A stretch of 64,000 nt of DNA, taken from positions 1 through 64,000 of the forward strand of contig NZ_JANIOA010000014.1 in assembly GCF_025175675.1 (NCBI RefSeq), read 5' to 3'. Positions 34,071 through 44,198 of this stretch are shown in pieces. Position 1 is the first letter of the stretch. Every line of letters begins with the position of its first letter. The translations under genes and the position numbers were made by a program. The notes under the pieces were generated by a model that was not told the DNA's origin, did not search any database, and was given only the letters and a program-made list of their open reading frames with translations. The stretch is from Sedimenticola hydrogenitrophicus (lineage in GTDB: Bacteria; Pseudomonadota; Gammaproteobacteria; Chromatiales; Chromatiaceae).

Positions 34071-35006
34071 TTATTTATCGATCCCGAAAAAGGCCCGGGC
34101 CTGGGTGGCATCCAGCACGATCTGCCGGCGCAGCGCCTCGAACGACTCGAAACGCCGTTCATCCCGCAGCCGTTTGCGGAACTCCACCTCTACATGCTCG
34201 CCGTAGATGGTGCGCGCGAAATCAAACAGGTGCACCTCCAGCAGGTAGCGGGAGTCCCCCGCCACCGTCGGCCGGTTGCCGATGTTGGCCACCCCGGGCA
34301 GCGGCCCCTCGGCCAGCCCGTGCACCATCACCGCGAACACCCCGTGCACCGGGCTCACCCTGCGATGCAGGTCGATATTGGCGGTGGGAAAACCGATAGT
34401 CCGGCCGCGGGCATCGCCATGGGCCACCCGGCCGCAGATCCTATAGGGGCGCCCCAGATTGCGCTCGGCCAGCGCCAGATCGCCCTGGGCCAGGGCCTCG
34501 CGGATGCGGGTACTGCTGACCCGAGCCTCACCGTCCATGAAGGTATTCATGTTGGCCACTTCAAAGCCCTGTGCCTCGCCCGTCTGGCGCAGCAGCTCGA
34601 TATCGCCCACCCGGCCGCGGCCAAAGCGGAAATCGTCACCGACATAGAGAAACCGCACATCCAGCCCGCTTACCAATAGCTCCTGGACAAACTGTCGGGC
34701 CGACATGGCGGCAAGCTTCCGGCCGAATTCCAGCAACACCACCCGCTCGATCCCTGCATCCTTCAGGGCCTGCAGCTTTTCCCGCATCCGGGTCAGACGC
34801 GCCGGCGCGGCATCCGGGGCAAAGTACTCCATCGGCTGCGGTTCAAAGGTGACCACCGTGGTCGGCAGCCCGAACGCCGCGGCCCGCTCCCGCAGATGGA
34901 GGAACACCGCCTGATGACCGAGATGCACACCATCGAAATTACCGATGGTGGCCACACAGCCCCGGTGTTCAGCGCGCAGATTGTGGAGACCGCGGATAAC
35001 CTGCAT
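34071..35006 (-). CDS. ribF: Bifunctional riboflavin kinase / FAD synthetase
   Basis: About 311 residues. N-terminal adenylyltransferase domain with ATIGNFDGVHLGHQAVF and FLYVGDDFRFGRGRVGD, plus STRIREAL; C-terminal flavokinase domain with GRTIGFPTANIDLH and GVANIGNRPTV. It makes FMN then FAD from riboflavin and ATP. I use ATG 35006 (MQVIRGLHNLRAEH), matching the family start; the frame before it begins only with TTG. It lies between murJ and ileS, as in many gammaproteobacteria. Confidence 0.96.
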   Translation of the reverse strand: MQVIRGLHNLRAEHRGCVATIGNFDGVHLGHQAVFLHLRERAAAFGLPTTVVTFEPQPMEYFAPDAAPARLTRMREKLQALKDAGIERVVLLEFGRKLAAMSARQFVQELLVSGLDVRFLYVGDDFRFGRGRVGDIELLRQTGEAQGFEVANMNTFMDGEARVSSTRIREALAQGDLALAERNLGRPYRICGRVAHGDARGRTIGFPTANIDLHRRVSPVHGVFAVMVHGLAEGPLPGVANIGNRPTVAGDSRYLLEVHLFDFARTIYGEHVEVEFRKRLRDERRFESFEALRRQIVLDATQARAFFGIDK

Positions 35007-35094
35007 CTTAGCCCGTTCAATAGAATCCAAAGCGCTGCATTATAGGCAATGTTTTATCACAAGTCCCCGTTTCCGCAGCGCCCCCCTGTCCCGC

Positions 35095-36624
35095 TCAGGA
35101 GCGATGGGCACGGAAATGCCGCGGCCCGATGCCCTGCAGGGCCAACACAGCGAAGTAACTGCCTACCCCCGCCAGGACCCAGAGCGACAGGCGCCACACC
35201 TTGTCCGCGGCGGTCATCCCCAACCAGGAGGCGAGATCACCCACCCCCCAGTAGAGCAACGCGCCCATGATGGTGGAGGCCAGGACAGCCCGCAGAATCA
35301 GCAGCGGCCAGCCGGCCTCCGGACGATAGACACCGGCCTGGCGCAATCCCCGGAACAACAGAAATGCATTGAGCGTGGCGGAGAGCGAAGTGGCGAGCGC
35401 CAGCCCGGCATGGGCCAAGGGAAACACCAGCAGGATATTCAATACCATATTGGTGATCATGGCGATCACCGCGATGCGCACCGGGGTCCGGGTGTCCTGC
35501 CGGGAGTAGTAGCCAGGGGCTAGCACCTTGATCAGGATAAAGGACAACAGGCCCAAGGAATAGGCCATCAGGCTCTGCCGCGACATGGCCACGTCGGCCA
35601 CATCAAACTGCGCCGACTGGAACAGGGTGGCGATCATCGGGCCGGCCAGCACAAACAGTCCGACCGCCGCCGGCAGTCCCAGCAGCAGGCCCCAGCGCAA
35701 CGCCCAGTCGATCACCTGGGAGAAGCCCTCGGGTGACTCGGTGGCATGTTTTTTCGACAGATTGGGCAGGATCACCGTGGCCAGCCCCACCCCCAGTATG
35801 CCAAGGGGAAACTCCATCAGCCGGTCGGAGTAATAGAGCCAGGAGATACTGCCGGAGACCAGAAACGAGGCGATCAGGGTATCCAGCAGCAGATTCAGCT
35901 GGGTCACCGATACCCCGAACAGCGCCGGCAGCATCAGCCGGCCGATGCGCCGCACCCCCTCATCCTTCGGGGCAAAGACAAACCGCGGCAGCAACCGGAT
36001 CTGACGCAGAAACGGGTACTGGAACAGCAGCTGCAGGATGCCGGCCAGCAACACCCCCCAGGCCAGCGCCATGATCGGCCGCTCCATCCGCGGCGCCAGC
36101 CAGATGGCACAGGAGATGAGCGAGATATTCAGCAGCACCGGGGTGAAGGCGGGAATGCCGAAGCGGCCGTGGGCATTGAGGATACCCCCGGCAAAGGCGG
36201 TCAGCGAGATGAACAGCAGATAGGGGAAGGTGAGCCGCAACATGTCCACGGCCAGATCCAGCTTGCCCTCCGAGCCGATAAAACCGGGTGCAAAGAGCAT
36301 CGCCAGTACCGGCGCCCCCAGTACACCCGCCAGGGTGACCGCCAGCAGCACCGCCCCCAGGGTGCCGGCCACATGGTCGACAAAGCGCTGCAGCTCGGCA
36401 AAACTGCGCCGCTCCTTATATTCGGTGAGTACCGGGACAAAGGCCACGGCGAAGGCGCCCTCGGCAAACAGGCGACGCAGAAAATTGGGTATCTTGAAGG
36501 CGACAAAAAATGCGTCGGTTCCGGCATTCGCGCCAAAGGTATGCGCCACCACCAGATCCCGCACAAAACCGAGAATCCGCGACAGCAGGGTATTGGAGCC
36601 CACCTTGGCCAGTGATCTGAACAT
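35095..36624 (-). CDS. murJ: Lipid II flippase
   Basis: 509 residues, about 14 membrane helices, MVF/MurJ family. The N-terminal MFRSLAKVGSNTLLSRILGFVRD and AHTFGANAGTDAFFVAFKIPNFLRRLFAEGAF are diagnostic, with further YYSDRLMEFPLGILGVGLATVILP and YYSRQDTRTPVRI. It flips lipid-linked peptidoglycan precursor across the inner membrane. Upstream is the divergent rpsT, downstream ribF. Confidence 0.97.
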   Translation of the reverse strand: MFRSLAKVGSNTLLSRILGFVRDLVVAHTFGANAGTDAFFVAFKIPNFLRRLFAEGAFAVAFVPVLTEYKERRSFAELQRFVDHVAGTLGAVLLAVTLAGVLGAPVLAMLFAPGFIGSEGKLDLAVDMLRLTFPYLLFISLTAFAGGILNAHGRFGIPAFTPVLLNISLISCAIWLAPRMERPIMALAWGVLLAGILQLLFQYPFLRQIRLLPRFVFAPKDEGVRRIGRLMLPALFGVSVTQLNLLLDTLIASFLVSGSISWLYYSDRLMEFPLGILGVGLATVILPNLSKKHATESPEGFSQVIDWALRWGLLLGLPAAVGLFVLAGPMIATLFQSAQFDVADVAMSRQSLMAYSLGLLSFILIKVLAPGYYSRQDTRTPVRIAVIAMITNMVLNILLVFPLAHAGLALATSLSATLNAFLLFRGLRQAGVYRPEAGWPLLILRAVLASTIMGALLYWGVGDLASWLGMTAADKVWRLSLWVLAGVGSYFAVLALQGIGPRHFRAHRS

Positions 36625-36736
36625 GCGTCTATGTGCTACCTGAAATGGGGGCCGCCGACGGCCGAAGGGCGGATTATAGGCTTTTTATACCCTTTTTTCA
36701 GAGGTATCGGGTAGAATCCGGCAATGCTGAATGCAA

Positions 36737-36836
36737 GTAATTACTCACGGGGTGATAGGCCTACCTTGCCGGCCTCACATGATGGCTTGTATCCTCGAAG
36801 GCGGGCCAATCACTTACAGACCAGGTGAGTAGTTAC
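36737..36836. mobile_element. MITE copy D, short form with exact 8-bp target duplication
   Basis: 100 bp from GTAATTACTCACGGGGTG to AGGTGAGTAGTTAC; an internally deleted copy keeping both ends. The flanks GAATGCAA at 36729-36736 and 36837-36844 are identical. Lies between murJ and rpsT. Confidence 0.9.
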
Positions 36837-36913
36837 GAATGCAATAAGAACCGCTATTAAATAGCCCCTTTCGCGGCGGAACCAGCTCCCACGAGACTCA
36901 GCGTCATCCTGCG

Positions 36914-36952
36914 CCGGTGATGTTCGAGAACCATAGGGCTGGCCGCGCCCGC
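36914..36952. repeat. Dispersed repeat, copy 2 of 2
   Basis: CCGGTGATGTTCGAGAACCATAGGG and following GC hairpin, matching 74-112. Confidence 0.6.
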
Positions 36953-36982
36953 CGACGGCGCCCGCGGAGTGAGAATTGGCTG

Positions 36983-37011
36983 TTGACAAACCGCGGTCCA
37001 GCCTCCAGAAT
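36983..37011 (+). promoter_or_regulatory. Sigma-70 promoter of rpsT
   Basis: TTGACA at 36983-36988, a 17-base spacer and CAGAAT at 37006-37011. Perfect -35 and a fair -10; transcription would start about 45 bases before the rpsT start. Confidence 0.7.
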
Positions 37012-37062
37012 ACCGCGCTCTTTAGCGAGATACTCAATTTACTGAATTTTTGGAGACAGACC

Positions 37063-37323
37063 TTGGCCAACTCACCACAAGCCCGCAAACGTGCGCGTCA
37101 GGCCGAACAGCATCGCCAGAACAATGCGTCGCGGCGCAGCAACATGCGCACCTACCTGAAAAACGTAGTGAAGGCGTTGGCGACTGGCGATAAGGAAAAG
37201 GCTACCGAGGCTTACAAACAGGCGGTACCGGTGATCGACCGTGCGGCAAACACCGGCCTTATCCACAAGAACAAGGCTGCCCGTCATAAAAGCCGCCTGA
37301 ATGCACAGATCAAATCGCTGTAA
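37063..37323 (+). CDS. rpsT: 30S ribosomal protein S20
   Basis: 86 residues beginning (M)[20 protein letters not shown], a basic helical protein of the small subunit that binds 16S rRNA. The start codon is TTG at 37063 with GGAGA upstream; rpsT of E. coli also uses UUG, where it limits and autoregulates expression, so this looks like a conserved device. Own promoter and a strong terminator bracket the gene. Confidence 0.97.
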   Translation: MANSPQARKRARQAEQHRQNNASRRSNMRTYLKNVVKALATGDKEKATEAYKQAVPVIDRAANTGLIHKNKAARHKSRLNAQIKSL

Positions 37324-37345
37324 ACAGTAGCGCCTGTGCATCACG

Positions 37346-37373
37346 AAAAACCGGCCAAAAGCCGGTTTTTTTT
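37346..37373 (+). terminator. Intrinsic terminator of rpsT
   Basis: Stem ACCGGC...GCCGGT with A-rich loop followed by eight T. Confidence 0.93.
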
Positions 37374-37457
37374 CGCCCGCCAGATACTTGCCCCCCCTGC
37401 CTGCACCACGGAGACACAGAGAGCACAGAGGAGTCGTAAAATTCATCTACTGATGCG

Positions 37458-37522
37458 ACTCACCCGGCCTGTAAGTGATTGGCCTGACTTGTTGGCCGAT
37501 CCTGAGGGCACCTCGAATATGG
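37458..37522. mobile_element. Half MITE (copy F, truncated)
   Basis: ACTCACCCGGCCTGTAAGTG followed by ATTGGCCTGACTTGTTGGCC and a diverged core ending GCACCTCGAATATGG matches one end of the MITE family; the other end is missing. Confidence 0.65.
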
Positions 37523-37587
37523 TCTGTTTTGTCAAATACTGATGTCGTGTGGCAAGCATCCAGGCGAAAGCCACCGATAAGTGGGTA

Positions 37588-37706
37588 GGATGCGGTGAGT
37601 AAAACGAACCGCATCTCAAGCCTTACCTCGAGGAGTGGTACAGGGAGGTACCGTTAACGGATCCGAGGATGGAATGGCGCGGTTCGCAAGCTCACCGGCA
37701 CCCTAC
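37588..37706. repeat. Composite repeat: GATGCGG fold-back with nested 47-bp hairpin unit
   Basis: GTAGGATGCGGTGAGTAAAACG...GCATC, then the 47-bp hairpin unit (37630-37676, stem GGTAC-AGGGAG-GTACC), then GCGGTTCGCAAGCTCACCGG...CCTAC. It mirrors 17757-17833. Nothing else in 37374-37810 can be assigned. Confidence 0.7.
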
Positions 37707-37810
37707 ACCCGAAAAGTGACGACGATATCAGGCTGGTATTGATAAGCCACAGCCCCGAACAGGTTTCCCCGCAGTGGGTTCGCGTTAAGTCCGACAGGCT
37801 CCCTGGGCAA

Positions 37811-38938
37811 TCAGACCAGCACCAGATTGTCCCGGTGGATCAGCTCCTCCTCATCCACGTAACCCAGAATCTCCTGGATACGGCCGGAGGCGAACCCCTT
37901 GATCCGCGCGCTCTCCGCCGAATTGTAGTTGACCAGGCCGCGGGCGACCTCCCGTCCCTGCTCATCGACACAGACCACCATCTCGCCGCGGGAAAACTCC
38001 CCGATCACCTGCTTCACGCCCACCGCCAGCAGACTGCGCCCGGATTCGCGCAGCACCCGCACCGCACCCTCGTCCACCACCAGGCGGCCACGCACCTGCA
38101 GGTGTCCGGCCAGCCAGCGCTTGCGCGCCGCCTCGGCCTCCTGCACCGGCAGCAGCAGGGTGCCGACCGGCTCCCCGGCGGCAATCCGGGTCAGCACGGC
38201 CTCGCCTCTCCCCGGGGCAATAATGGTGGCGGTACCGGAGCGCGCGGCCAGCCGGGCGGCACGCACCTTGGTCACCATCCCGCCCTGCCCCAGCAGGCCG
38301 GAACTGCCGCCGGCCACCTGGTCCAACATCGGATCGTCGACCCGGCTCTCATTGATCAGCAGCGCATCGGGATTAGTGCGCGGATCGCTGTCATAGAGTC
38401 CCTGCTGGTCGGTCAACAACACCAGCAGATCCGCCTCCACCAGATTGGCCACCAGCGCCGCCAGGGTATCGTTGTCACCGAAGCGCAACTCCTGATTGGC
38501 CACCGTGTCGTTTTCGTTCACAACCGGCACCACACCGAGCGAAATCAGGGTGCGCAGGGTGCTGCGGGCATTCAGGTAGCGGCGCCGGTTGGTCAGGTCG
38601 TCATGGGTCAGCAACACCTGGGCGGTGTGCAGGTCGTGCTTCTGGAAACAGGTCTCATAGGCGCGCACCAGCCCCATCTGGCCAATGGCGGCGGCGGCCT
38701 GCAGCTCGTGCAGGGTGGTCGGGCGGGTGGTCCAGCCCATCCGGCTCATGCCTTCGGCCACGGCCCCCGACGAGACCAGGATCAACTCATTGCCGGCCAG
38801 CACCCAGCTGGCCATCTGCTCCACCCAGCCCGAGAGCGCCTCCCGCGCCAGGCCCTTGCCGTCGGCGGTCAACAGGGCACTGCCGATCTTGACCACCCAG
38901 CGATGGGCCGAGGTAAACCTTTCCCGGGACATCTTCAT
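37811..38938 (-). CDS. proB: Glutamate 5-kinase
   Basis: About 375 residues: the amino-acid kinase domain ([72 protein letters not shown]) and a C-terminal PUA domain (about 275-370, [21 protein letters not shown]). It phosphorylates glutamate, the first step of proline synthesis and its feedback point. ATG 38938 (MKM) is taken; the frame further upstream overlaps obgE. Last gene of rplU-rpmA-obgE-proB. Confidence 0.96.
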   Translation of the reverse strand: MKMSRERFTSAHRWVVKIGSALLTADGKGLAREALSGWVEQMASWVLAGNELILVSSGAVAEGMSRMGWTTRPTTLHELQAAAAIGQMGLVRAYETCFQKHDLHTAQVLLTHDDLTNRRRYLNARSTLRTLISLGVVPVVNENDTVANQELRFGDNDTLAALVANLVEADLLVLLTDQQGLYDSDPRTNPDALLINESRVDDPMLDQVAGGSSGLLGQGGMVTKVRAARLAARSGTATIIAPGRGEAVLTRIAAGEPVGTLLLPVQEAEAARKRWLAGHLQVRGRLVVDEGAVRVLRESGRSLLAVGVKQVIGEFSRGEMVVCVDEQGREVARGLVNYNSAESARIKGFASGRIQEILGYVDEEELIHRDNLVLV

Positions 38939-38949
38939 ACGACCGCCCA

Positions 38950-40056
<1,107 letters not shown>

Positions 40057-40065
40057 TCATAACGT

Positions 40066-40090
40066 AAAAAGCCCCGTCATAAGACGAGGC
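40066..40090 (-). terminator. Terminator-like hairpin between rpmA and obgE
   Basis: On the minus strand GCCTCGTC-TTAT-GACGGGGC (one G-U pair) is followed by TTTTT. It would reduce obgE/proB transcription relative to the ribosomal genes. Confidence 0.75.
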
Positions 40091-40118
40091 CTTTTGTCGT
40101 TGTAAAGCGGTGGCGCGA

Positions 40119-40376
40119 TCAGGCCGGAATCACGCTGACATAGCGACGATTTTTCGGGCCCTTGATCTCAAACTTCACCACGCCGTCCACCTTGGCGAAC
40201 AGCGTATGGTCCCGGCCGCAACCGACATTCACGCCGTTATGTACTGCCGTACCACGCTGACGGATGATGATGCCGCCGGCATTGATGACCTGGCCGCCGA
40301 AAACCTTCACGCCCAGACGTTTTGACTCAGAATCGCGGCCGTTACGTGTACTACCGCCTGCTTTTTTATGTGCCAT
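40119..40376 (-). CDS. rpmA: 50S ribosomal protein L27
   Basis: 85 residues, [20 protein letters not shown] at the start and [20 protein letters not shown] following, the classic L27 sequence whose N-terminal tail reaches the peptidyl transferase centre. 16 bases downstream of rplU. Confidence 0.98.
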   Translation of the reverse strand: MAHKKAGGSTRNGRDSESKRLGVKVFGGQVINAGGIIIRQRGTAVHNGVNVGCGRDHTLFAKVDGVVKFEIKGPKNRRYVSVIPA

Positions 40377-40392
40377 TGCCTAACCCTGCCCC

Positions 40393-40707
40393 TCAGCCAG
40401 CGCTGATTCCGGTAATCTCGAGTTCTGTGTACCACTGACGATGTCCCTGGCGCTTCAGGTGATGCTTGCGCCGCTTGAACTTCAGGATCGTCACTTTCTT
40501 GGCCCGCCCATGGGATTTGACCGTCACGGTGACCTTGCCACCGTCCACATAGGGTGTGCCAATCTTAATATCTTCGCCGTCGGCGACCATCAGGACCTTA
40601 TCAAGGTCGAGCGAAGCGCCTTCTTCAGCACCCAGCTTTTCGACTCTTACTGTATCGCCCTCGGAAACCCGGTACTGCTTACCCCCGGTCTGAATTACGG
40701 CATACAT
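40393..40707 (-). CDS. rplU: 50S ribosomal protein L21
   Basis: 104 residues from ATG 40707 ([14 protein letters not shown]) with GGAGA upstream; the C-terminal [24 protein letters not shown] is typical. Binds 23S rRNA. First gene of the rplU-rpmA-obgE-proB operon, preceded by a strong promoter. Confidence 0.98.
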   Translation of the reverse strand: MYAVIQTGGKQYRVSEGDTVRVEKLGAEEGASLDLDKVLMVADGEDIKIGTPYVDGGKVTVTVKSHGRAKKVTILKFKRRKHHLKRQGHRQWYTELEITGISAG

Positions 40708-40774
40708 ACCAAATCTCCGCAAAAATCTGCTAATTCGGCGCGCAGACATGCAACGCGCCAACGAAAGAGGCGGA

Positions 40775-40803
40775 ATTCTACCCGTGGCGGCAGCGCAGGT
40801 CAA
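40775..40803 (-). promoter_or_regulatory. Sigma-70 promoter of rplU operon
   Basis: Minus strand TTGACC (40803-40798), 17-base spacer, TAGAAT (40780-40775); both hexamers match five of six consensus bases. About 68 bases upstream of the L21 start. Confidence 0.75.
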
Positions 40804-41206
40804 TCACCATGCGCAAAAAACCGGAAATCTCCTGCGTGCGCCACCGTCGGTTCCGCACCAGCGGCAGGCCCACGACATCTAAACGCGCAAATGCTTGAAA
40901 GAGAGGATCTGACTGCTTGCTTGACGGGTGTTCGCGGCCATGGGTGAGGCAAGCGCTTGCGAAGCGCAGCTTCGCGCGCAGCCGAACGCTGAAGCAGCTG
41001 TGCTGCGAGGCCGGAACGGCCGCGGCAAGCCCCCAGGGGTGAGCTGCGCAGCAGCGAACGCCCACCCAGGGATGGGTGGGCCGGGCTTTCATGCGAAGCA
41101 GGACGCGTAGCATGAAAGGGTTTATGGCGTCCCGGCGAGCAAGCAGGCAGGTCCTCGCCCCGCCCGAAGTTAAATGACATCGTCCAGGCTCCAGCGGGTC
41201 TCGCGC
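40804..41206. other. Gene-free spacer between rplU and ispB
   Basis: About 400 bases with runs such as GCAAGCGCTTGCGAAGCGC and GCCCACCCAGGGATGGGTGGGC (a short palindrome near 41060-41081). Several open frames cross it but none has a family resemblance or a ribosome site. Confidence 0.5.
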
Positions 41207-41235
41207 TTGACAGTATCCGGGCAGGCTCCTAGCAT
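41207..41235 (+). promoter_or_regulatory. Sigma-70 promoter of ispB
   Basis: TTGACA (41207-41212), 17-base spacer, TAGCAT (41230-41235); the gene starts about 40 bases past the expected start point. Confidence 0.7.
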
Positions 41236-41281
41236 GCTTCACTCCCAAATCCCTGAAACCAACGCGTTAAGAACAGACCCC

Positions 41282-42250
41282 ATGGAAATGAGCACAATCC
41301 GCGAGCTGGTTGCGGAAGACATGAAGGCGGTAGACGCCCTGATCCTGCAGCGGCTGCAGTCCGATGTGGTACTGATCAATCAGGTGGGACACTACATCGT
41401 CAACAGCGGCGGCAAACGGCTGCGGCCGATGATCGTGCTGCTGGCGGCTCGCGCGCTGAACTATCGGGGTGAGGGACATATCGATCTGGCGACAGTGATC
41501 GAGTTCATCCATACCGCCACCCTGTTGCACGACGATGTGGTGGACGAATCGGACATGCGGCGCAACCGGGATACCGCCAATGCCGTCTGGGGCAATGCCG
41601 CCAGCGTGCTGGTGGGCGATTTCCTCTACTCCCGCTCGTTCGAGATGATGGTGGAGATGGACACGATGCGGGTGATGGAGGTGCTCTCCCACGCCACCAA
41701 CCGCATCGCCGAGGGCGAGGTGCTGCAGCTGCTCAACTGCAACGACCCCGACACCACCGAAGAGCAGTACCGCGAGGTGATCCTGCGCAAGACCGCCACC
41801 CTGTTCGAGGCCGGCGCCCGCCTCGGCGCGGTACTGGGCAACGCCACGCCGGCGCAGGAGCAGGCGATGGCCGATTACGGCCTGCACCTGGGCATCGCCT
41901 TCCAGATCATCGACGACGCCCTCGACTACAGCACCTCCAGCGACGAGATCGGCAAAAACATCGGCGACGACCTGGAAGAGGGCAAGCCGACCCTGCCGAT
42001 CCTGCGGGCGATGCAGGTGGGCACCCCCGAACAGCGGGCCGCCCTGCGCGAGATTATAGAAAAAGGTGGCCGGGAACATATCGAAACCGTCATGGCGACC
42101 ATTGAATCCACCGATGCGATCGAGTACACTGCGCGCCTTGCCGCGGAGGAAGCCGACAAGGCCAAGCAGGCGCTGAGCGCCCTGCCCGGGTCCCCCTTCC
42201 GCGACGCCCTCGCTGCCCTGGCCGATTTTTCCGTCCGGCGCAGGAGTTAG
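41282..42250 (+). CDS. ispB: Octaprenyl/polyprenyl diphosphate synthase
   Basis: 322 residues from ATG 41282. All-helical trans-prenyltransferase with GGKRLRPM, the first aspartate-rich motif LLHDDVVDESDMRR near 84 and the second IAFQIIDDALDY near 211. It builds the ubiquinone side chain from FPP and IPP. Divergent from rplU, a common arrangement. Followed by tRNA-Pro. Confidence 0.96.
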   Translation: MEMSTIRELVAEDMKAVDALILQRLQSDVVLINQVGHYIVNSGGKRLRPMIVLLAARALNYRGEGHIDLATVIEFIHTATLLHDDVVDESDMRRNRDTANAVWGNAASVLVGDFLYSRSFEMMVEMDTMRVMEVLSHATNRIAEGEVLQLLNCNDPDTTEEQYREVILRKTATLFEAGARLGAVLGNATPAQEQAMADYGLHLGIAFQIIDDALDYSTSSDEIGKNIGDDLEEGKPTLPILRAMQVGTPEQRAALREIIEKGGREHIETVMATIESTDAIEYTARLAAEEADKAKQALSALPGSPFRDALAALADFSVRRRS

Positions 42251-42260
42251 AAACAGAATT

Positions 42261-42337
42261 CGGGGTGTAGCTCAGCCTGGTAGAGCACTGCCTTCGGGAG
42301 GCAGGGGCCGGAGGTTCGAATCCTCTCACCCCGACCA
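42261..42337 (+). tRNA. tRNA-Pro (CGG anticodon)
   Basis: 77 bases with acceptor stem CGGGGTG/CACCCCG, D arm TAGCTCAGCCTGGTAGAGC, anticodon stem CTGCC/GGCAG around loop TTCGGGA (anticodon CGG), T arm with GGTTCGAATCC, and an encoded CCA end. Confidence 0.96.
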
Positions 42338-42554
42338 AATTCTATAGCAAATTCAGGCATTTGCTGACTATATTCTTGTTCCATCATCGCCCTTCCTGGG
42401 CAATGTCAGGCAACGTGAAAGCGAAACGTGAAACTTAGTCCCCTTTCGGAAAACCGGGCTCGGGATAACAGTTTCAAGCACCGCTCCATACCCATCGATT
42501 GAAAGCTGGCCACACCGAACTAGACTGTCTATTCATCACCCGGCGAATCAGACA

Positions 42555-42824
42555 ATGGCCACGTTGAGCTTCACCCCCAATCTACTGCGTCATGTGCCGA
42601 CCCCATCGGCGCGGATAGCCGGCGCCACCGTGCATCAGGTACTGGATAACTATTTCCAGGGCAACCCTGAGGTACGCACCTACGTCCTGGACGATCAGGG
42701 CATGGTACGTGAACACGTTACCATTTTTGTGAATCAGGAGATGATCCGGGATCGTCACGGCCTGACGGATCAAGTCAACGAGCATGACGAGATCTTTGTC
42801 ATGCAGGCACTCTCGGGAGGCTGA
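42555..42824 (+). CDS. MoaD/ThiS-like ubiquitin-fold protein
   Basis: 89 residues with a beta-grasp pattern: MATLSFTPNLLRHV, VHQVLDNYFQGNPEVRTYVLD, HVTIFVNQEMI and NEHDEIFVMQALSGG. The chain ends precisely in Gly-Gly, as in MoaD, ThiS and ubiquitin-like modifiers that are activated by E1-like adenylyltransferases to carry sulfur or to be conjugated. No moaE, thiG or E1-like gene is in the window. The BNR-repeat gene starts one base after the stop, so the pair is co-translated. Confidence 0.85.
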   Translation: MATLSFTPNLLRHVPTPSARIAGATVHQVLDNYFQGNPEVRTYVLDDQGMVREHVTIFVNQEMIRDRHGLTDQVNEHDEIFVMQALSGG

Positions 42825-42825
42825 C

Positions 42826-43932
42826 ATGAGCGACCGCTTGCTAGTGGGGACCCGCAAGGGATTGTTCTCTATCGAACGTCACGCATCCGGTCGATGGCAT
42901 ATCGGGCAACACTGGTTTGCCGGCGACCCGGTGTCCATGCTGCTGGGGCACGACCAGAACCCGCGCTACCTCGCGGCACTCGATCTCGGGCACTTCGGGG
43001 TCAAATTACATCGTTCCAATGATGCCGGAACCAGCTGGTCTGAAATACCAACCCCGGCCTACCCGGCCAAACCTGACGAACTGGAAGACAAGGATCCCGT
43101 GCGCGGTGTCGACATCCCCTGGAACACCCGCCTGATCTGGTCACTCGAGTCGGGTGCAACACCGGATGAACTGTGGTGCGGGACCATTCCCGGCGGACTG
43201 TTTTATTCCCGCGACGGTGGCGACAACTGGGAACTGAACCGCTCGTTGTGGGATGACCCCCGGCGCGGAAAATGGATGGGTGGCGGTTATGATTTCGCCG
43301 GGATTCATTCGATTCTGGTCGATCCACGGGATCCACGGCATGTCACACTGGGCGTCTCCGTCGGCGGGGTCTGGACAACTAGGGATGCCGGCCATAATTG
43401 GCAGCTGCTTGGCAAGGGACTGCGCAATGTCTACATGCCCCCGGAACTGGCGGAGGACCCCGTCAGCCAGGATGCCCACCGTATCGTACAGTGCCCCGGC
43501 CGACCCGAACGGTTGTGGATGCAACACCATAACGGCATTTTTCGCAGCGATGACGCGGGAGAGAACTGGCAGGAACTGGTGGACGTGCCACCATCGAGTT
43601 TCGGCTTTGCGGTCGCCGTGCATCCCGGCGAACCGGACACGGCCTGGTTTGTCCCCGCCACCAAGGATGAGAAACGCTTCCCGGTCGATGCCCGATTGGT
43701 GGTTACGCGCACCCTTGACGGCGGCAAGAATTTCGATATCCTGCAGCGCGGTCTGCCCGACGAATCGGCCTACGACCTGGTCTATCGGCACGGCCTGGAC
43801 GTGAGTCGGGATGGCGAACGCCTGGCCATGGGGAGTACCACCGGGTCACTCTGGATAAGTGAAGACCAGGGCGACTCCTGGCAGCTTGTCAGCAGCCACC
43901 TGCCACCGGTGCTGTGTGTCCGCTTCACCTGA
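42826..43932 (+). CDS. BNR/sialidase-like beta-propeller protein
   Basis: 368 residues from ATG 42826 (MSDRLLVGTRKGLFSIER). Several Asp-box (SxDxGxxW) repeats are visible: SNDAGTSW, SRDGGDNW, TRDAGHNW, SDDAGENW, TLDGGKNF, SEDQGDSW, giving a six- to seven-bladed propeller similar to exo-sialidase and VPS10 repeats. No signal peptide, so apparently cytosolic, unlike real sialidases. Pairing with a MoaD-like gene recurs in other genomes as far as I recall; the role is unknown. Confidence 0.85.
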   Translation: MSDRLLVGTRKGLFSIERHASGRWHIGQHWFAGDPVSMLLGHDQNPRYLAALDLGHFGVKLHRSNDAGTSWSEIPTPAYPAKPDELEDKDPVRGVDIPWNTRLIWSLESGATPDELWCGTIPGGLFYSRDGGDNWELNRSLWDDPRRGKWMGGGYDFAGIHSILVDPRDPRHVTLGVSVGGVWTTRDAGHNWQLLGKGLRNVYMPPELAEDPVSQDAHRIVQCPGRPERLWMQHHNGIFRSDDAGENWQELVDVPPSSFGFAVAVHPGEPDTAWFVPATKDEKRFPVDARLVVTRTLDGGKNFDILQRGLPDESAYDLVYRHGLDVSRDGERLAMGSTTGSLWISEDQGDSWQLVSSHLPPVLCVRFT

Positions 43933-44198
43933 ATCAGCCGGGCGCGGCCCTGAGCATCCAGCCGATCATGGTAACTGTCCCGTAGCAGCTCGACGGTTAG
44001 CGGCGGGCCGCTCCGCCCTGCCCCCCACCCCCCACCCCCGCGCCACCGCGCTGACCCTTAACCAGATTCAAGCTTCCGCCCGAAGTGACGCTATACCCGG
44101 AGCACAGGCGGTTTTGTGGCCGCCTCATCGACGTGCGATGACGGGTCAGACTCGGGGCCAACAGAAGACAACAGGGGATAACCATTAAGGGGGGACAA

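Noticed and set aside
40778-41248. Minus-strand frames in the rplU-ispB spacer
   Set aside because: Arginine/serine/proline-rich with no ribosome site, and they run over promoters of flanking genes.
42555-42824. Molybdopterin or thiamine synthesis gene (moaD or thiS)
   Set aside because: No moaE, moaA, thiG or thiF partner nearby and a BNR gene is coupled instead, so only the fold is claimed.
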